A stretch of 64,000 bases of DNA from Diphasiastrum complanatum (GCA_029204225.1 CM055092.1:15896715-15960714), one strand, 5' to 3'. Shown: positions 49,797 to 60,715, numbered from the stretch's first letter. Numbers and translations: made by a program. The notes: generated by a model from the letters alone, not told the origin.

Positions 49797-50050
49797 GACT
49801 GTGGGAGAGCAGACCTTGGGGTCGATGGGAGTGCAGCATGTGGGGGAGCAGCAAATCCGGACAGGTACACCATCACATGGGCACTGTGGGGGAGCAGACC
49901 ACGGACCCAATCGGAGTGTAGCATGTGGGGGAGCAATACATGGGGCAGGTACAGTAGCACATGGGCACTGTGGGGGAGCAAGCCATGGGGCCAATGAGAG
50001 AGCAGCACGTGGGGGAGCAACAAATGGGGGGAGGTAAAAGGGCACATGGA
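49797..50050. repeat. 84-bp minisatellite
   Basis: About three copies of a GC-rich unit with GCATGTGGGGGAGCA, CACATGGGCACTGTGGGGG and variants. It creates open frames on both strands that are repeat artefacts. Confidence 0.8.
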
Positions 50051-50102
50051 GGGATCATCAACAACTGCACATGGGGAAAAAGGCTAAGAGGTTAAATAGG
50101 CA

Positions 50103-50285
50103 CTCACGAGGCTATGAGAGCCAATGAGAGGCTATGAGAGGCATTGTGAGAGGCTATGAGAGAGAGCCAGTAAGAGGCTGTGAGAGAGAGGCATTGTGAG
50201 AGGCTCTGTCACAGACCCAGTGAGAGGCTGTGAGAGAGCCATTGAGAGCCATTGAGAGGCTGTGAGAGAGCCATTGAGAAACAGG
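50103..50285. repeat. GAGAGGCTGTGAGAGAGCCATT minisatellite
   Basis: Degenerate tandem copies of an 18-22 base purine-rich unit (GAGAGGCTATGAGAG, GAGAGCCATTGAGAG) leading up to an ATG at 50296. Confidence 0.75.
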
Positions 50286-50295
50286 GTGTCGTGAG

Positions 50296-50641
50296 ATGGC
50301 GGAGCGCATATCACCGAGGCCTGAGGGCGAAGCCAGGAGGAAGCTCGAGGAAGATGTCCGAAGGCACAACAAAAGGCATCAAAAGCAAGAGGCAGACATT
50401 GCAGAGATGCTGCGACAGGCTCGGTATAGAAATCCGGAGCCAGAGCACCCAGCCCCCACTGTGCCCCCGCCCCCGCTGTCGAGCTGGATTTGGATGAGCA
50501 GATCGGAATAAACTTCACACCACGGCAGCTCATCATGGTCAGGGAAAGGGCTGCCCACCGTCGGGCTAACCAGGAGGCAGCTCGGACCGGGAGGCAGAGC
50601 AAGAGCGACAGAACAATGCACCTGACAAGGGCGAGGAGTCT
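50296..50641 (+). pseudogene. Unrecognised charged protein, one frameshift
   Basis: The frame from 50296 reads AERISPRPEGEARRKLEED, HQKQEADIAEMLRQARYRNP and PAPTVPPPP. In the C-rich run near 50470 the sense moves to another frame: ELDLDEQIGINFTPRQLI, VRERAAHRRANQEAARTGRQ, ending TRARSL at TGA 50639-50641. GC-rich and helical, unlike its AT-rich surroundings. No known domain. It may be a transposon accessory protein or a minisatellite-born ORF. The shift could also be a sequencing slip. Confidence 0.35.
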
Positions 50642-51162
50642 GTGAAGGATCCGTAGGAATGTTTAGAATGGATAGGATCCAGCCGTATGTGGCTGGCAGT
50701 TGTTATGTAGTTTTCGGCATAAGATGAGGCAACATTTAGTGTTTAACACAGTGTAAAGAACAGCCCCAACCGTATGTGGCAGGATACGTATTGTTATTTT
50801 GATACCACTGTTGAATTAATGTTCGATGTGTTTTTTGTGCAAAACGCATGCCTGGTGTAATGCAGTGTAATATGTGTGTTTATGAAATGCCATAAAGGGG
50901 GTTGTATTTATGTGTTGTGCATCTGCTATCAATCTCTACAGTTGAAACTAATTGAAAATACGCACATACCATTTGAAATAAAATTGAAAACAGAGCATCA
51001 CAATTACAAATTGACAAATACACAATGTGCAGCGAATAAAGTACGTCCAACACTAGATAAAATATGGAAAATGTTCTGAATAGAGTGTTCGACCATCTAG
51101 CCGCCAAACATGGAACATGATATCAAACTGCTAAAAATAAGATAACAGAACTACAATCAATG

Positions 51163-51380
51163 CTCTGGCTCTAACTCAGACGAATGCTCCAGAGACAACT
51201 CAGGGCCCCGAGCTGACTCTCGCAATTGATATCTATGCCTGTCTGGAACTGGCATTGGCCGTGTATCCGAGCATGAAGACTCGTCATCCTCATCCTCCCA
51301 ATCTGCCTCCGCATCAGCCCCCAAGCAAGCCAAACCAACTAGACCTGCTCCAGCTGGCTGTGATACTGCACCTCTACCTC
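51163..51380 (-). CDS. Acidic C-terminal exon, unrecognised
   Basis: After an acceptor-like TTTTTAG (minus strand, near 51381) the frame reads GRGAVSQPAGAGLVGLACLG, ADWEDEDDESSCSDTRPM, DRHRYQLRES and SLEHSSELEPEH, then a stop at 51163-51165. The acidic tail resembles in style the tail of the hAT protein at 55790-56470 (SEDDQDEDEPI). It could be the last exon of that transposase, split by the LTR element, or of another gene. Unproven. Confidence 0.35.
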
Positions 51381-51384
51381 TAAA

Positions 51385-52880
51385 AAGACATGATGCATCA
51401 AAACAGTAGCAACAAATCTAGAAATAGTAGAGGCCCCAACTGAAAAACTGTAGTCGAAAAACTCATCCAGAAAGACCGCATATGGACATACCAATCCATC
51501 ATAGGATACACCAAAAACCGATGGAGAATCGGATGACCCATCGGAACTGGCTGCAAGTGTAATCCCAAAGTACACACCCGGCGCACAAGTGAGGAATAGA
51601 AGAAATGCACTGGAACGAGGAACAGGATCTGCAACATCAGTAGCAAGCATCGGAGCAATATCCACGTGTATCTGGGAATGAGTATCAAAGCACATATGAG
51701 CAACACTGAAGTATATGGCAGCAACATCCCCAAAAACTATCCAAGACAGGAGAAGGAACTCTCTCAAGGTACCCTGATGGTCTCGGAGCACCAGAACAAA
51801 GTGGCAACTCAGCATTGGAGACCAAGCGATATGGAGCAACTCGAAATGACGGGGAACCTGAAGATCACCCGGACAACAGGAGCTGGAACGGAGGCAATAA
51901 CCCAAGCCATCAGGATATGCCAAGCCTGACAATGAGCAACAATCCAAGGAACACATAGAGAGCCACATGCATAATCATAGAGATATCGGCACCATAGGTG
52001 ATCAATAATATGGAAAAACCAGCACCAATCAACAGGTCCAAATGAAAACCAAGCTATATGTAATAACCAGGAATGCCATATAGCCATAGCATCGGCATGG
52101 ACTGCAGGAAACCTATATGTAGAAACACAAGGAGATTGAAGGATCCTCGTATACTCATCTAGAAAGATCCCAGCATTATAAATACCCTAGATAAGTAATA
52201 GTGACCATCTGGCAAATATCCTCGGATGGAAAATGTATAATGGTAAGGGCGAAAGGCTCATGAATCATGTCAGGAACCGTAAAAATATCATGACGCAAAT
52301 CACAAACCTCAAGCAGAGATCCATGGAATAAAGCGAAAGAAGATACAACCTGATCACCAATAGCGAGGGAACCAGCAAACGTGGACCTGTGAAGAACCCC
52401 ATAGAAATCAGCAGCAACATCGACCAAAACGGACTCAAGAGGTGGAGATATAGAGACCAACAGAGAAGATATTGCACCAACCACCGAACCAGGAGGGCTA
52501 TCTGAGGTAGGCGCAAAAGCAATAGTAGAAATACCACCAAGGTATACGGCTTCAATATCAATGAAACCAGAGATGACCACCGAATATGATATCTGTGAAT
52601 CAAGGCATATAGGCGCAAGGCACGTAGCAACAACCTGTAAATCCGAAGCAACATCAACCTGAGTAAGAGGACCCACGGTCGGAGAAAGTGAAGCAGCAAC
52701 TAATGTACTCTGAATGGAAAGAAGAGCTGCATCATGAGCCTTTGGCAGGCTACGCATAAACTGCTTCCCGGTAACCAACTGATAGTCACTCTGGGAATCA
52801 ATACCAGAAAGTAAATCATGCCGACCAACATGTGTAAAAGACAGTGCCAGCTGAGAAAGATCCACAGCAACAGTACCAAG
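51385..52880 (-). other. Unrecognised open-frame region replacing pol in a gag-protease element
   Basis: Directly after the protease end (GRHDLLSGIDSQSDY) the minus strand stays open to 52176 (QFMRSLPKAHDAALLSIQST, FIDIEAVYLGGISTIAFAPT, ESVLVDVAADFYGVLHRS). After stops another open frame of 209 codons runs 51968-51339 (VFGDVAAIYFSVAHMCFDTH, CAPGVYFGITLAASSD). Motifs such as DVAA.Y and DSP recur loosely. No reverse transcriptase, RNase H or integrase motif is present. Rich in Leu, Ser, Val and Ile, with few Lys. Function unknown. Confidence 0.4.
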
Positions 52881-53417
52881 TGACGAAAACCAATCTGCAC
52901 CAAGAATAATGTCATAGCGCTCTAGAGGAATAATATAGAAATCTGCCTATCTAGAGAGGTCACCAATGCTATAGTCCAAGCCCTGAAACATCTGAGAACT
53001 GGAAAAAGAATGGGAACGAGCAACCTCGACACTGAGAGACTGTGTAGCAGAAATAGGTGTAGCACGAATCCTGGTGGAAATGTAACTGCTAATAATTGAA
53101 CGTGTACTGCAAGTATCCACCAAAGCAATATACTCTCGCCCCAAAATGCGAACATGTAACCGAATAGAAACGAGGACCAGGACGCCCACCAGCCCAAGTA
53201 GCATAAGCAAGCTGTGCATGGCAAGCGGCGGAAGCAGGATCATCAGGAAGCGGGTCAGCCGGCTCATCAACAGAATGTGGGTCGGGAGTATCAAGAATAT
53301 GGATATAAACATCAAAATCATCAGGAGTAAGAGCCTCATGGTAAGAAACAGCGGTAGGAGGACTAGGAGGAACGGTAGTAAGAAGCCAAAGCAGGAGAAG
53401 CAGTGGAATGAGAGCAA
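52866..53417 (-). pseudogene. Gypsy protease
   Basis: AQLAYATWAGGRPGPR, then in the next frame ILGREYIALVDTCSTRSIIS (DTGS changed to DTCS), VEVARSHSFSSSQMFQG and SIGDLSR, and in a third frame the ADWFSSLG-type end. It corresponds to 30200-30600. The Gly to Cys change in the catalytic triplet and the frame shifts make it inactive. Confidence 0.8.
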
Positions 53418-53439
53418 GAAAAACGAGAAGAAGTGGACA

Positions 53440-54283
53440 ACTCATGATACTTATGCTGCAAGGTAGTAGCCAAGGAGATAGCATCTGAGAGAGTAAGAGG
53501 CCGAAAAGATGAGACATCATATCGTAAGGTGTCTCTAACACCGGCAATAAAATGTGAAATAAGCTCTGTAGGATGAAGATCAGTAAAAAGGTAGGAAAGC
53601 TCAATAAACTGATCAATATAAGCAATCAAATCACTAGTATGGCGAAGGCTACGAAACAGATCATGTTGGCGAACCAACCATTGTGGGTCAATCATAGCCA
53701 TATGAAGATCATGCCGAAAAGTAGGCCATATATGTAATCCCTCATGAGTAGGCTCAGAGCGATAGACACGCCACCAAGTCTGAGCTCGACCACCTAAACG
53801 TAACGCAGCCAATTGCACTTTCTGGATTTCAGTCTTGGGATACATAAGAAAATAGGTCTCTAACTTAGAGAACCAATTTTCCAAGATATTCTCATCAGAT
53901 GAACCAGAATAAGTAGTAAGCTGGATGCGATCACGAAAATCATCAGCAAAATGAGGCTCAGGATTACCTAAAAAAGTCGAAGGAAATCCTGGTGGTGCGG
54001 AGGGAAATCCTGGTGGTGGTACAGAAGACCCGAAAGGAGACCCATAAGAACTTGCACTATATGAAGGGAGACCAAACGTACTACCAAAAGCACCTCCTGA
54101 AGATGGAGATGGAGCAGGAGCAGGTGTACTCAAAATAGGAAATAAAGGTGCTTTACCAGGACGATGAAGAATGTCTGGGGGGGTGGTATCCCCTCGTGGT
54201 AGGATAGTCTCAAGGCTAGAAAGCATACGATCAATACGACGCTCAAGATGATCCATGCAGGAATCAATGTGTAAAACGATCAT
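53440..54283 (-). CDS. Gypsy gag capsid protein
   Basis: A long intact frame. The N-terminus has HIDSCMDHLERRIDRMLSSL, followed by a Pro/Ser/Gly-rich linker. The capsid includes LTTYSGSSDENILENWFSKL, YPKTEIQKVQLAALRLGGRA, RQHDLFRSLRHTSDLIAYID and ISLATTLQHKYHELSTSSRF. Capsid proteins build the virus-like particle of the element. The zinc knuckle that follows this point in the related copy (29990-30050) is absent: after SCSHSTASPALASYYRSS the sequence jumps to the linker before protease, so RNA binding is probably lost. Confidence 0.8.
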
Positions 54284-54429
54284 CTAAAGAGCTCTGCGGA
54301 GGGTCTTCTGATGAAGAAGTCGCCATAGGGACTAAGGAAGAGACAAAAACCTGAGGGAGAGGACGTTTGTCGTCACCCCAACTCAGTCTAACTTCCGAAA
54401 TCACCAAAAATGGCACGTAAACAGTCAAT

Positions 54430-54640
54430 CAGGATGGATAATAATCAGAAAATGAGGGGCTGAGAAAGTAGAGGGTTTCTAACAAAATGGAAAAATGGAC
54501 AGAGGAGGGTGTGAGGCAACAAATATGAATAGGAATAGGGGGCTGGAAAGAGCAGTATGTGAGCAGAAAAGACAGCAAGTAGGTGCAAAAAGGAAGTGCA
54601 AAACGGGTGCAAGCAATACCTGGGTGGGTGCTGATCCGTC
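54430..54640 (-). other. Leader between repeat block and gag
   Basis: Pyrimidine-rich on the minus strand; its open frames look like composition artefacts. Confidence 0.4.
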
Positions 54641-54649
54641 GTTCACTCG

Positions 54650-55407
54650 GTAGTGCCAACAAAGAGAGGTAAAAGCTGAAGATAATAGGGCACTGGACAG
54701 CAACTACCAAGATCCACAAGATGCTGAAGAATAGGCTGAAAAAAGGTGCTAAAGTAAGGTGCCAAACAGCCTCCAATCAATAGCCGAAACGGACAGCAAG
54801 TCGGTGAAAAGAACCACTGACGGTAGTAGGGCGCTGGACAGCCTCCAGTCAATATCAAAAATGGACAGCAAATCGGTGACGAAAAGTGTCGAAAATGATG
54901 AGGTAGTAGGGTGCTGGGCAATAACTACCAAATCTGCAAAAACAATGAAAATCTACCGAAAAAATCAACGAAAGTGATGGGTTACCGCTGAAAATGAGAT
55001 GGTAGTAGGGTGCTGGACAGCCTCCAATCAATATAAAAAATGGACAGCAAATCGGTGTCGAAAAGTGTCGAAAATGATGAGGTGGTAGGGCGCTAGGCAA
55101 TAGCTACCAAATCTGCAAAAACAATGAAAATCTGCCAAAAAAATCGACGAAAGTGATGGGTTAGCAAGGTGCTGGACAGCCTCCACCAAAACTGCACAAA
55201 ATGATGAAGAAATCGTCGAAAGTGATGGGCAGTAGGGCGCTGGACAGCCACCACCAATCTGCAAAAATGACGGAGAAAAATCGATGAAAGTGATAGGTGG
55301 TAGGGGGCTGGACAACCTCCACCAATCTGCAGGAAGGTTGACGGAGAAAAATCGATGAAAGTGATGGGTGGTAGGGCGCTGGACAGCCTCCACCAATCTG
55401 CAGGAAA
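54650..55407. repeat. Leader tandem repeats of the gag-protease element
   Basis: About eight or nine degenerate units of 70-100 bp. Each holds GTAGGGCGCTGGACAGCCTCC, then ACCAATCTGCA and CGAAAGTGATGG (plus-strand reading). The first unit on the sense strand begins within a few bases of the primer-binding site. The open frames across it are repeat artefacts. Confidence 0.85.
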
Positions 55408-55421
55408 GTGCTCTAATACCA
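55408..55421 (-). other. Primer-binding site (initiator Met tRNA type)
   Basis: TGGTATTAGAGCAC on the minus strand, one change from the usual plant TGGTATCAGAGC site, directly after the LTR. Confidence 0.75.
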
Positions 55422-55781
55422 AGTTACAAGCTAAGATTCACTAGCTATGCTAGAAAGCAGGACTTAAGCTAGAAAGCAGGGAGAGAATGCTTAAGGAGGC
55501 TAAAAGAGGAGCAATCATCATAAACTGAATAAAGGAATACAATGTTGCCCTACTTATACCCTCTCCCTGAATCAAATGGAGGATTCAAAAAAGGGAGGGA
55601 AAAGGATTTGGAGTGCGCCCTCCCAATAGGAGGACCCCCACTCCAAATCAATGTGACCAAGTCCTAGAAATATAACCAAATAGGACCCAAGGCCAGTATA
55701 TGAATAAAAAGGGCCCTTAGGCCTGCTTATGCATAATAACAATAAAAGAATGGACGAGGCGAATGTAATGAGCCAAGTCCA
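55422..55781 (-). repeat. LTR copy L2
   Basis: On the minus strand it starts TGGACTTGGCTCATTACATT, carries GCATAAGCAGGCCT, TATAAGTAGGG (55550-55560) and CTGCTTTCTAG, and ends TAGCTTGTAACT. Homologous to L1 and L3. A primer site follows, so it is a 5' LTR. Confidence 0.85.
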
Positions 55782-55789
55782 TAACTCTG

Positions 55790-58700
55790 GAGGTGCTGTG
55801 CGGCGCACGTACACCCTCTGAGGAACTGGAGGAACTGCAGGCACCTCGTGTAACTGCTCTGGCTGAGACTCTGTGTAGGGCATGCTGGCTAAAGAGGATG
55901 GGGGCGCCTTGACGCTCAGCATCTGCTGGGCCTCTGAATCCAACTCTGCAATCAAGTCGTCCAGCTGGGCATCCGAATACTGGGACTCATCATGTGCACC
56001 ATCCTCTGGATCATCCTGTGCCTCATCCTGAGCACCATGCGGAACCTGCATGGCCTCCCAATCGGTACAATCAAAGTCATCTGGTGACTCCTCTAGTGTG
56101 TTGTCATAGAAATGCCTATGACTCTATGATGCACGCATCCAAGCAGCTGCGGAAGGTAAACCCAAATTACTCTGCCCCCTATCAAGAGCCTCCTCCATCA
56201 TATCAACATAAGAATGTATGCCACTGGCGCCCCCCTGTGTGCCCTGCCTGTCTCCCAGTATAATCTGTGGCATGTGACCCACCTCTACCTTGTGATGCAC
56301 CTGTGACCCCTGCTCTAGGCGTGTGCCCAACACCTGTATCATATGCCTCATCCCACTCTGATCTGGCGAACACAACCCGAATGGGCTCATCCTCATCCTG
56401 ATCATCCTCTGACATTGGCTCATCTGCCTCGTACAATGGAGGCTCTCTGTGCTCAAGCCCAAGCCCAAGCTCTCTCTCTCTCATCTCGACAAGCTCCCTC
56501 TCTCTGCCATCAACTGTGTGCCCAGGTCATCTGCAGGCATGGGATGGGTGTTGTCTGTAGGCAAGTCAACCTGGCGCTCCAAATCAGATATCTTTGTTTG
56601 CAAGGTTTAGAATTTGCATGTCGGAGAGACAACTTTATGCGGTCGTAATGGTCGGAAGTCTCCTGGCGAGACGTGCGTTGGTGCTACAGGACACCAACTG
56701 CTCTAACTGACTCACTCTTCTCCTCGTGTAAATGAGTGCCCATGTGCTCCAATTACGCTCACACACGGAGGCAGCGCAGTCCTGTGGTACGTGCAATGAA
56801 ATGCTTCAGCACATGTGCACGGGTGGAAGGTCAACGAAACACAGTAATGGAGGATGAAATGAAATGCACACCTGAGAAAGGACACGCAGTGCAAGACGCT
56901 GTATGGATGGATAGGTGCTACCGAACATGGTCCACCAGGTAATGGGAAGCTGCCTCCTCTCTGGATCCTGACCAGCCGGGTGTCCAAACGTGCCCATGCC
57001 GAAACGAAATGCAGCGAGCTCCTCCATGAGCCTGATAGGATCCAAACCTATGTGTGGACCCACCCTGTGAATGTACTGAAGCCAATCGACCTCGAGCTCC
57101 CTGTCGGAGAGAGGAAGAGGGGATGCAGCATGTGGGCAACGCTGTCGATACTCCTGTGGAAGTAGTTCCACCGTGTCTCCCAGATGAACTTCAGCTCGGT
57201 CATCCTGCAGGTGAGAGGCATGTGGTTTAGGGCATTACGAAAAAACGTAACATTGACAAAAAACAAACTAGCAACTACTGAAAAGATAAAGGTCAATTAT
57301 ATTACTATACTGCTTACCTCTCTGGCTGCAAGATGGGCAGCTGCAGGAACTGTCCAATCCGGTACATGAGCTCATATACCAGTCCAAGTGTTGACCCCTC
57401 GCTGTCAGCCATGTGGAGCACAATGTAGAGTGGTCGAAGCAGTGCTGACAATGTCAGTGCATCCCTCTAGAACTGGTCTCCCCTCACCGTGGAAGAAAAG
57501 TGCTCGCCGGACCCCATCCTCAGTGAGCTGAAACGTACTGGCACGCCAAAGATCATTGGCGACCATCTGTAGACGCTGCGCCCTACACCTGATCAAACGG
57601 TCGATGACCACCAAGTTGAATGCAAAGCGTGTGGGGGCTGGCTTACGGATGTCCAGATGGCTGAACACCTAGAACATGGCAAGAACACGCCTCTTCCTAG
57701 TGACAAAAGCCCCATGGACGATGGCTCTAACCCAGGGAAGTGCACCTATGTCTCCCACCAGAAGGTCTTTGCCACCGTGCGCTGCACAGGGGGTATGAAC
57801 AATGTGAGGGAACTCGGCCTCTAGCAGTACACCCATCTGAATGCAGTTCGTGGCATTGTCCGTCACCACCATGACGACATGTCGTGGGCCTATGGACAGG
57901 ATGGACGACCTGATGACATCAAACATGAACTCTGCAGATATGACTCTCCCCCCGCTGCTGCAATCCATGGCCCTCAAAAACTGTGTGCCCATGCAGCTGG
58001 AAACCAAGATGTTGAGGATCGGCCTCCTCCTGACATCAGTCCAGCCATCGGACATGATGCTGCAACCGTAAGTGGCCCAGTGGCGATGTAGAGGCTCCAT
58101 CTCTCTAGACAAGGACTCGACCCTATCCCTCAACATGTGTGTGCGGACAACCTCTGAACTAGGGACTCTCCAGCTAGGGCTGACAGACTGTGCAAGGCGG
58201 AAGGCCCTTCTGAAGGGCTCAGAGTCGGTGATGGCAAATGGAAGGTTCGGCTCATAAATCAGACTGGCCACGGCCTGTGTGGCCTCTCTGTCCATGTGTG
58301 GCTGATGCGCGTCGCGAATGCTCTGTTGCCTAAGAACTCTCCCAGCTGGGCGACGGGTAGCGGACCTCCAGCATGGTGCACCAAACGTGACGGGAATGGA
58401 TGATGACGCGAAAGGCTGGGCACTAGCAGATGCATCGGCTATAGACGTGGAATGGGGAGAGTGGGATGCACTGGCAGGGATGGGTGCAGCAGCATAAGTG
58501 GGGTGCACTGGTGGAGAGGGAACATCTAGCATGGGATACGAAAACTGCTGGCTAGGGAGGTCATCCGGATGGGAAGGGAGGGAGGAAGGGATCTCCTCAA
58601 CATCCTGGAAGGCCTCGTCACTAGCATCCTGGGCCTGCTCCTGCTCGGGCTGTGGAGAGTCCATGAGAAAGTCGTAAACTGGGGGAGTGCGAGCAATAGT

Positions 58701-59240
58701 AGGTGGTGGTGGAACCGCAGTGGCAACTGGCAGACGAGATGGGACGGGATCCACCGGAATGGGTGCAGATGGGGGTGCGTGTGGCGGAACTGTCTGAGGG
58801 GGGTGAGAGACAAGGGACTGGACGAGGATGCACTCCCTCTCCTCGTGCGTGCCAGCCAAGCAGGCAGCAACTCGAGGTCAACCACGTAAGGCACGGTGCA
58901 AAACCGAAGAACACCCTCCGAAATGGTGTTCTCCCCCGCCACAAGACGTGGCCCGTAGGTGTCCAGAAGTCGCTGCCTGACGGGAACGGACGTGCTGGCA
59001 CAGGGGGGGCAGCATTTAGTGTGCCACCATTTTTGGTGCGTGCATTGAGTAGGTGGCCTTTAAGGCGAGTGAGGGTGGCACTGAACTCAACCGGGCAATA
59101 TCAACAGCGCACGATCTTTGCACCGAACTTGTTGGACTTGTCGGGAACCCGCCTGACAATGTCCACCTCGCCCCACAGATCGGCAAGGTTGGAAAGCAAC
59201 ATTTCTGTAGAGGGAACTGGGGAAAAAAGGCAGAGATGAT
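55790..59240 (-). pseudogene. hAT transposase gene 1, broken
   Basis: Minus-strand order: a BED zinc finger (FSATLTRLKGHLL, 59130-59080, with a TGA inside the C..C pair), a Pro-rich linker and a DUF659/hAT core in the ORF 58859-57669. Core landmarks are EPNLPFAITDSEPF, SDGWTDVRRRPILNIL, VVMVVTDNATNC and FPHIVHTPCAAHGGKDLL. Next come PAPTRFAFNLVVIDRLI, LRPLYIVLHMADSEGSTLG, an intron (57317-57205), RWNYFHRSIDSVAHMLHPLF, WWTMFGSTYPSIQRLALRVL, an intron (56871-56782) and CAASVCERNWSTW of the dimerisation domain. An acidic tail ends at the LTR near 55790. At least two frame shifts and a TAG in the FW position kill it. Family role: DNA transposition leaving 8-bp duplications. Confidence 0.85.
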
Positions 59241-59542
59241 CGTGAGTGCGATAGGAGGCAAAAAGTTGGAAAATCCACAGCAATGGCCGAAGTAGCAGTA
59301 GCAGGGGCGGAAGCGATCTGTGCAACGCAAATACAGTGTGATGGCGAGGAGTGCGCAGACAACATGAAGAGGGTGCGGACAGCAGCACGATGGGCAGGTA
59401 CCGGAGATCAGTATGGATCCGCGGATCCTGGTACCACTGGAAATCATATTCTCAAAGTTTAGTTAGGTAAAATTTAAAATTATTGAAATATTTAGGCATA
59501 TATTTAAGTACACCTAGATATTTCAGAATGGTTGAACTAAAC

Positions 59543-59720
59543 CATAGTTGCTCATGGCGTTCTAGAACACATTCCGGGATTTTGTCTCGAAACATTGCCC
59601 CGGAACGGTTTTTTTTTTTCTGTGTGCAATATCGGTGTCAAAAAACAGGTTTTCTAATTGGGGGGTTGATAGTAAATTTTTGTAGATTTTTTTATCTACT
59701 GCAGGAGGTGCAGATCCCTG
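59543..59720 (+). repeat. GGAACG-word element, copy near hAT 1
   Basis: Starts CATAGTTGCTCATGGCGTTC, with TAGAACACATTCCGGGA, CCCCGGAACGG, a T run and GTCAAAAAACAGGTTTTC. The first half aligns with 2901-3000. Right end uncertain; further similarity to 3090-3140 may continue to about 59790. Confidence 0.55.
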
Positions 59721-59831
59721 ATAATATGTAGGTATGGCTGATTCACTGAGTCCTGACGAATTGATTCAATGATTCATTGATTTAGGGTTTAGGGTCCGTG
59801 CTCATAACACTGTCATGATCATGTTAAGTGG

Positions 59832-60585
59832 AGGCCTTTTGGCATAATGTCCGGAACGCCCTATGCATCATATCTATTGCTGATGCAACTGATTAGGATC
59901 ATTTGGATTAGCTTGGCTTTGAGAATAGGATATGTAGATCAGATATCATGAGCATCAGTCAAGCAATGTGATTGAACCATACGCTCAGACTTGATTTTGC
60001 TTCATTAAAGTCTAGGACTCCCAGAGTACTTTTGAGCTAAACCCTAAACATAGAAAGAATCAAACTGAAACCCGAGGCCATTTAGAGCATCTGAAAATTT
60101 GGCGAACAACGCACATGCATCTTGAAAGCTTCATCTTGGACAATGGACAAGTTGATCGCAAGGAAAGAATGATGATAGAGGAATTCAAAGCTACTTACGA
60201 TGGAAGGAAACCGGTAGGCAGTTACCATTGACGTCTTTAGAAATTCTGCTCCTTTTAAGACATATACTTTATGGACAGTGTTTTTCAAGATCTAGCAATA
60301 TTTTTTTGTGTGCATTTTAAACACTTGTTGCTTACAATATAAGAAATTTATACAAAAGTTTTAAAGGACTTACTCCTAGATACCAATCTATGAGTAAGTC
60401 CTTTAAAAGTTTTGTATAAATTTCTTATATCCTTCAGAACCTTGAGTCTAAGCCTATGGTTCAATCACATTGCTTGACTGATGCTCCTGATATTGATCTA
60501 CATATCATGTTCTCAAAGCCAAGCTAATCCAAATGATCCTAAGATATGATGCATAGGGCGTTCAGGACATCCTTAAAAGCTCAAC
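59832..60585. repeat. Large inverted repeat (foldback)
   Basis: Inner arms 60337-60375 and 60392-60430 are reverse complements over 39 bases with one mismatch, and the loop itself can pair (TAGAT-ACCA-ATCTA). Outer arms 59832-60006 and about 60431-60585 are also inverted copies (for example GAACGCCCTATGCATCATAT at 59854 against its complement near 60540). The left arm is interrupted by about 330 unpaired bases (60007-60336). A transcript would form a long hairpin. Confidence 0.85.
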
Positions 60586-60715
60586 TGTATGCTATGATGT
60601 TTACACAATTGTTCATGCAGAAGCTTCATAAAGTAGCTCAACATGTGTCATGTAAGAAGTCATTTGCATTCAGAAAAACTGGTCGATAACCTTGAGATTA
60701 TCTCTATCCCAGGAT

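Larger units (their letters stand above)
51385..55781 (-). mobile_element. gag-protease LTR element, possibly non-autonomous
   Basis: Minus-strand order: LTR L2 (55781-55422), primer site (55421-55408), tandem-repeat leader (55407-54650), gag (54283 to about 53440), protease (about 53330-52866), then unrecognised sequence. No 3' LTR was found before the window changes character near 51385. It adjoins the hAT pseudogene at 55782, apparently inserted into its C-terminal coding region. The lack of pol suggests dependence on a full relative, such as the chromovirus at 35090-36816. Confidence 0.7.

Noticed and set aside
49731-50070. Cys/Pro-rich and Gly-rich open frames on both strands
   Set aside because: Products of the 84-bp minisatellite.
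50132-50621. Minus-strand frames of up to 156 codons opposite the charged ORF
   Set aside because: The plus frame has the more protein-like composition; the minus frames are Ser/Leu/Ala/Trp shadows of the GAGAGGC repeats.
54429-55422. Several minus-strand frames of 60-122 codons
   Set aside because: They follow the leader tandem repeats; stretches such as GGGCPAPY recur with the DNA unit and show no domain.
58526-59447. Overlapping plus- and minus-strand frames in the hAT N-terminal region
   Set aside because: GC-rich shadow frames; only the BED finger and hAT core pieces match a known family.
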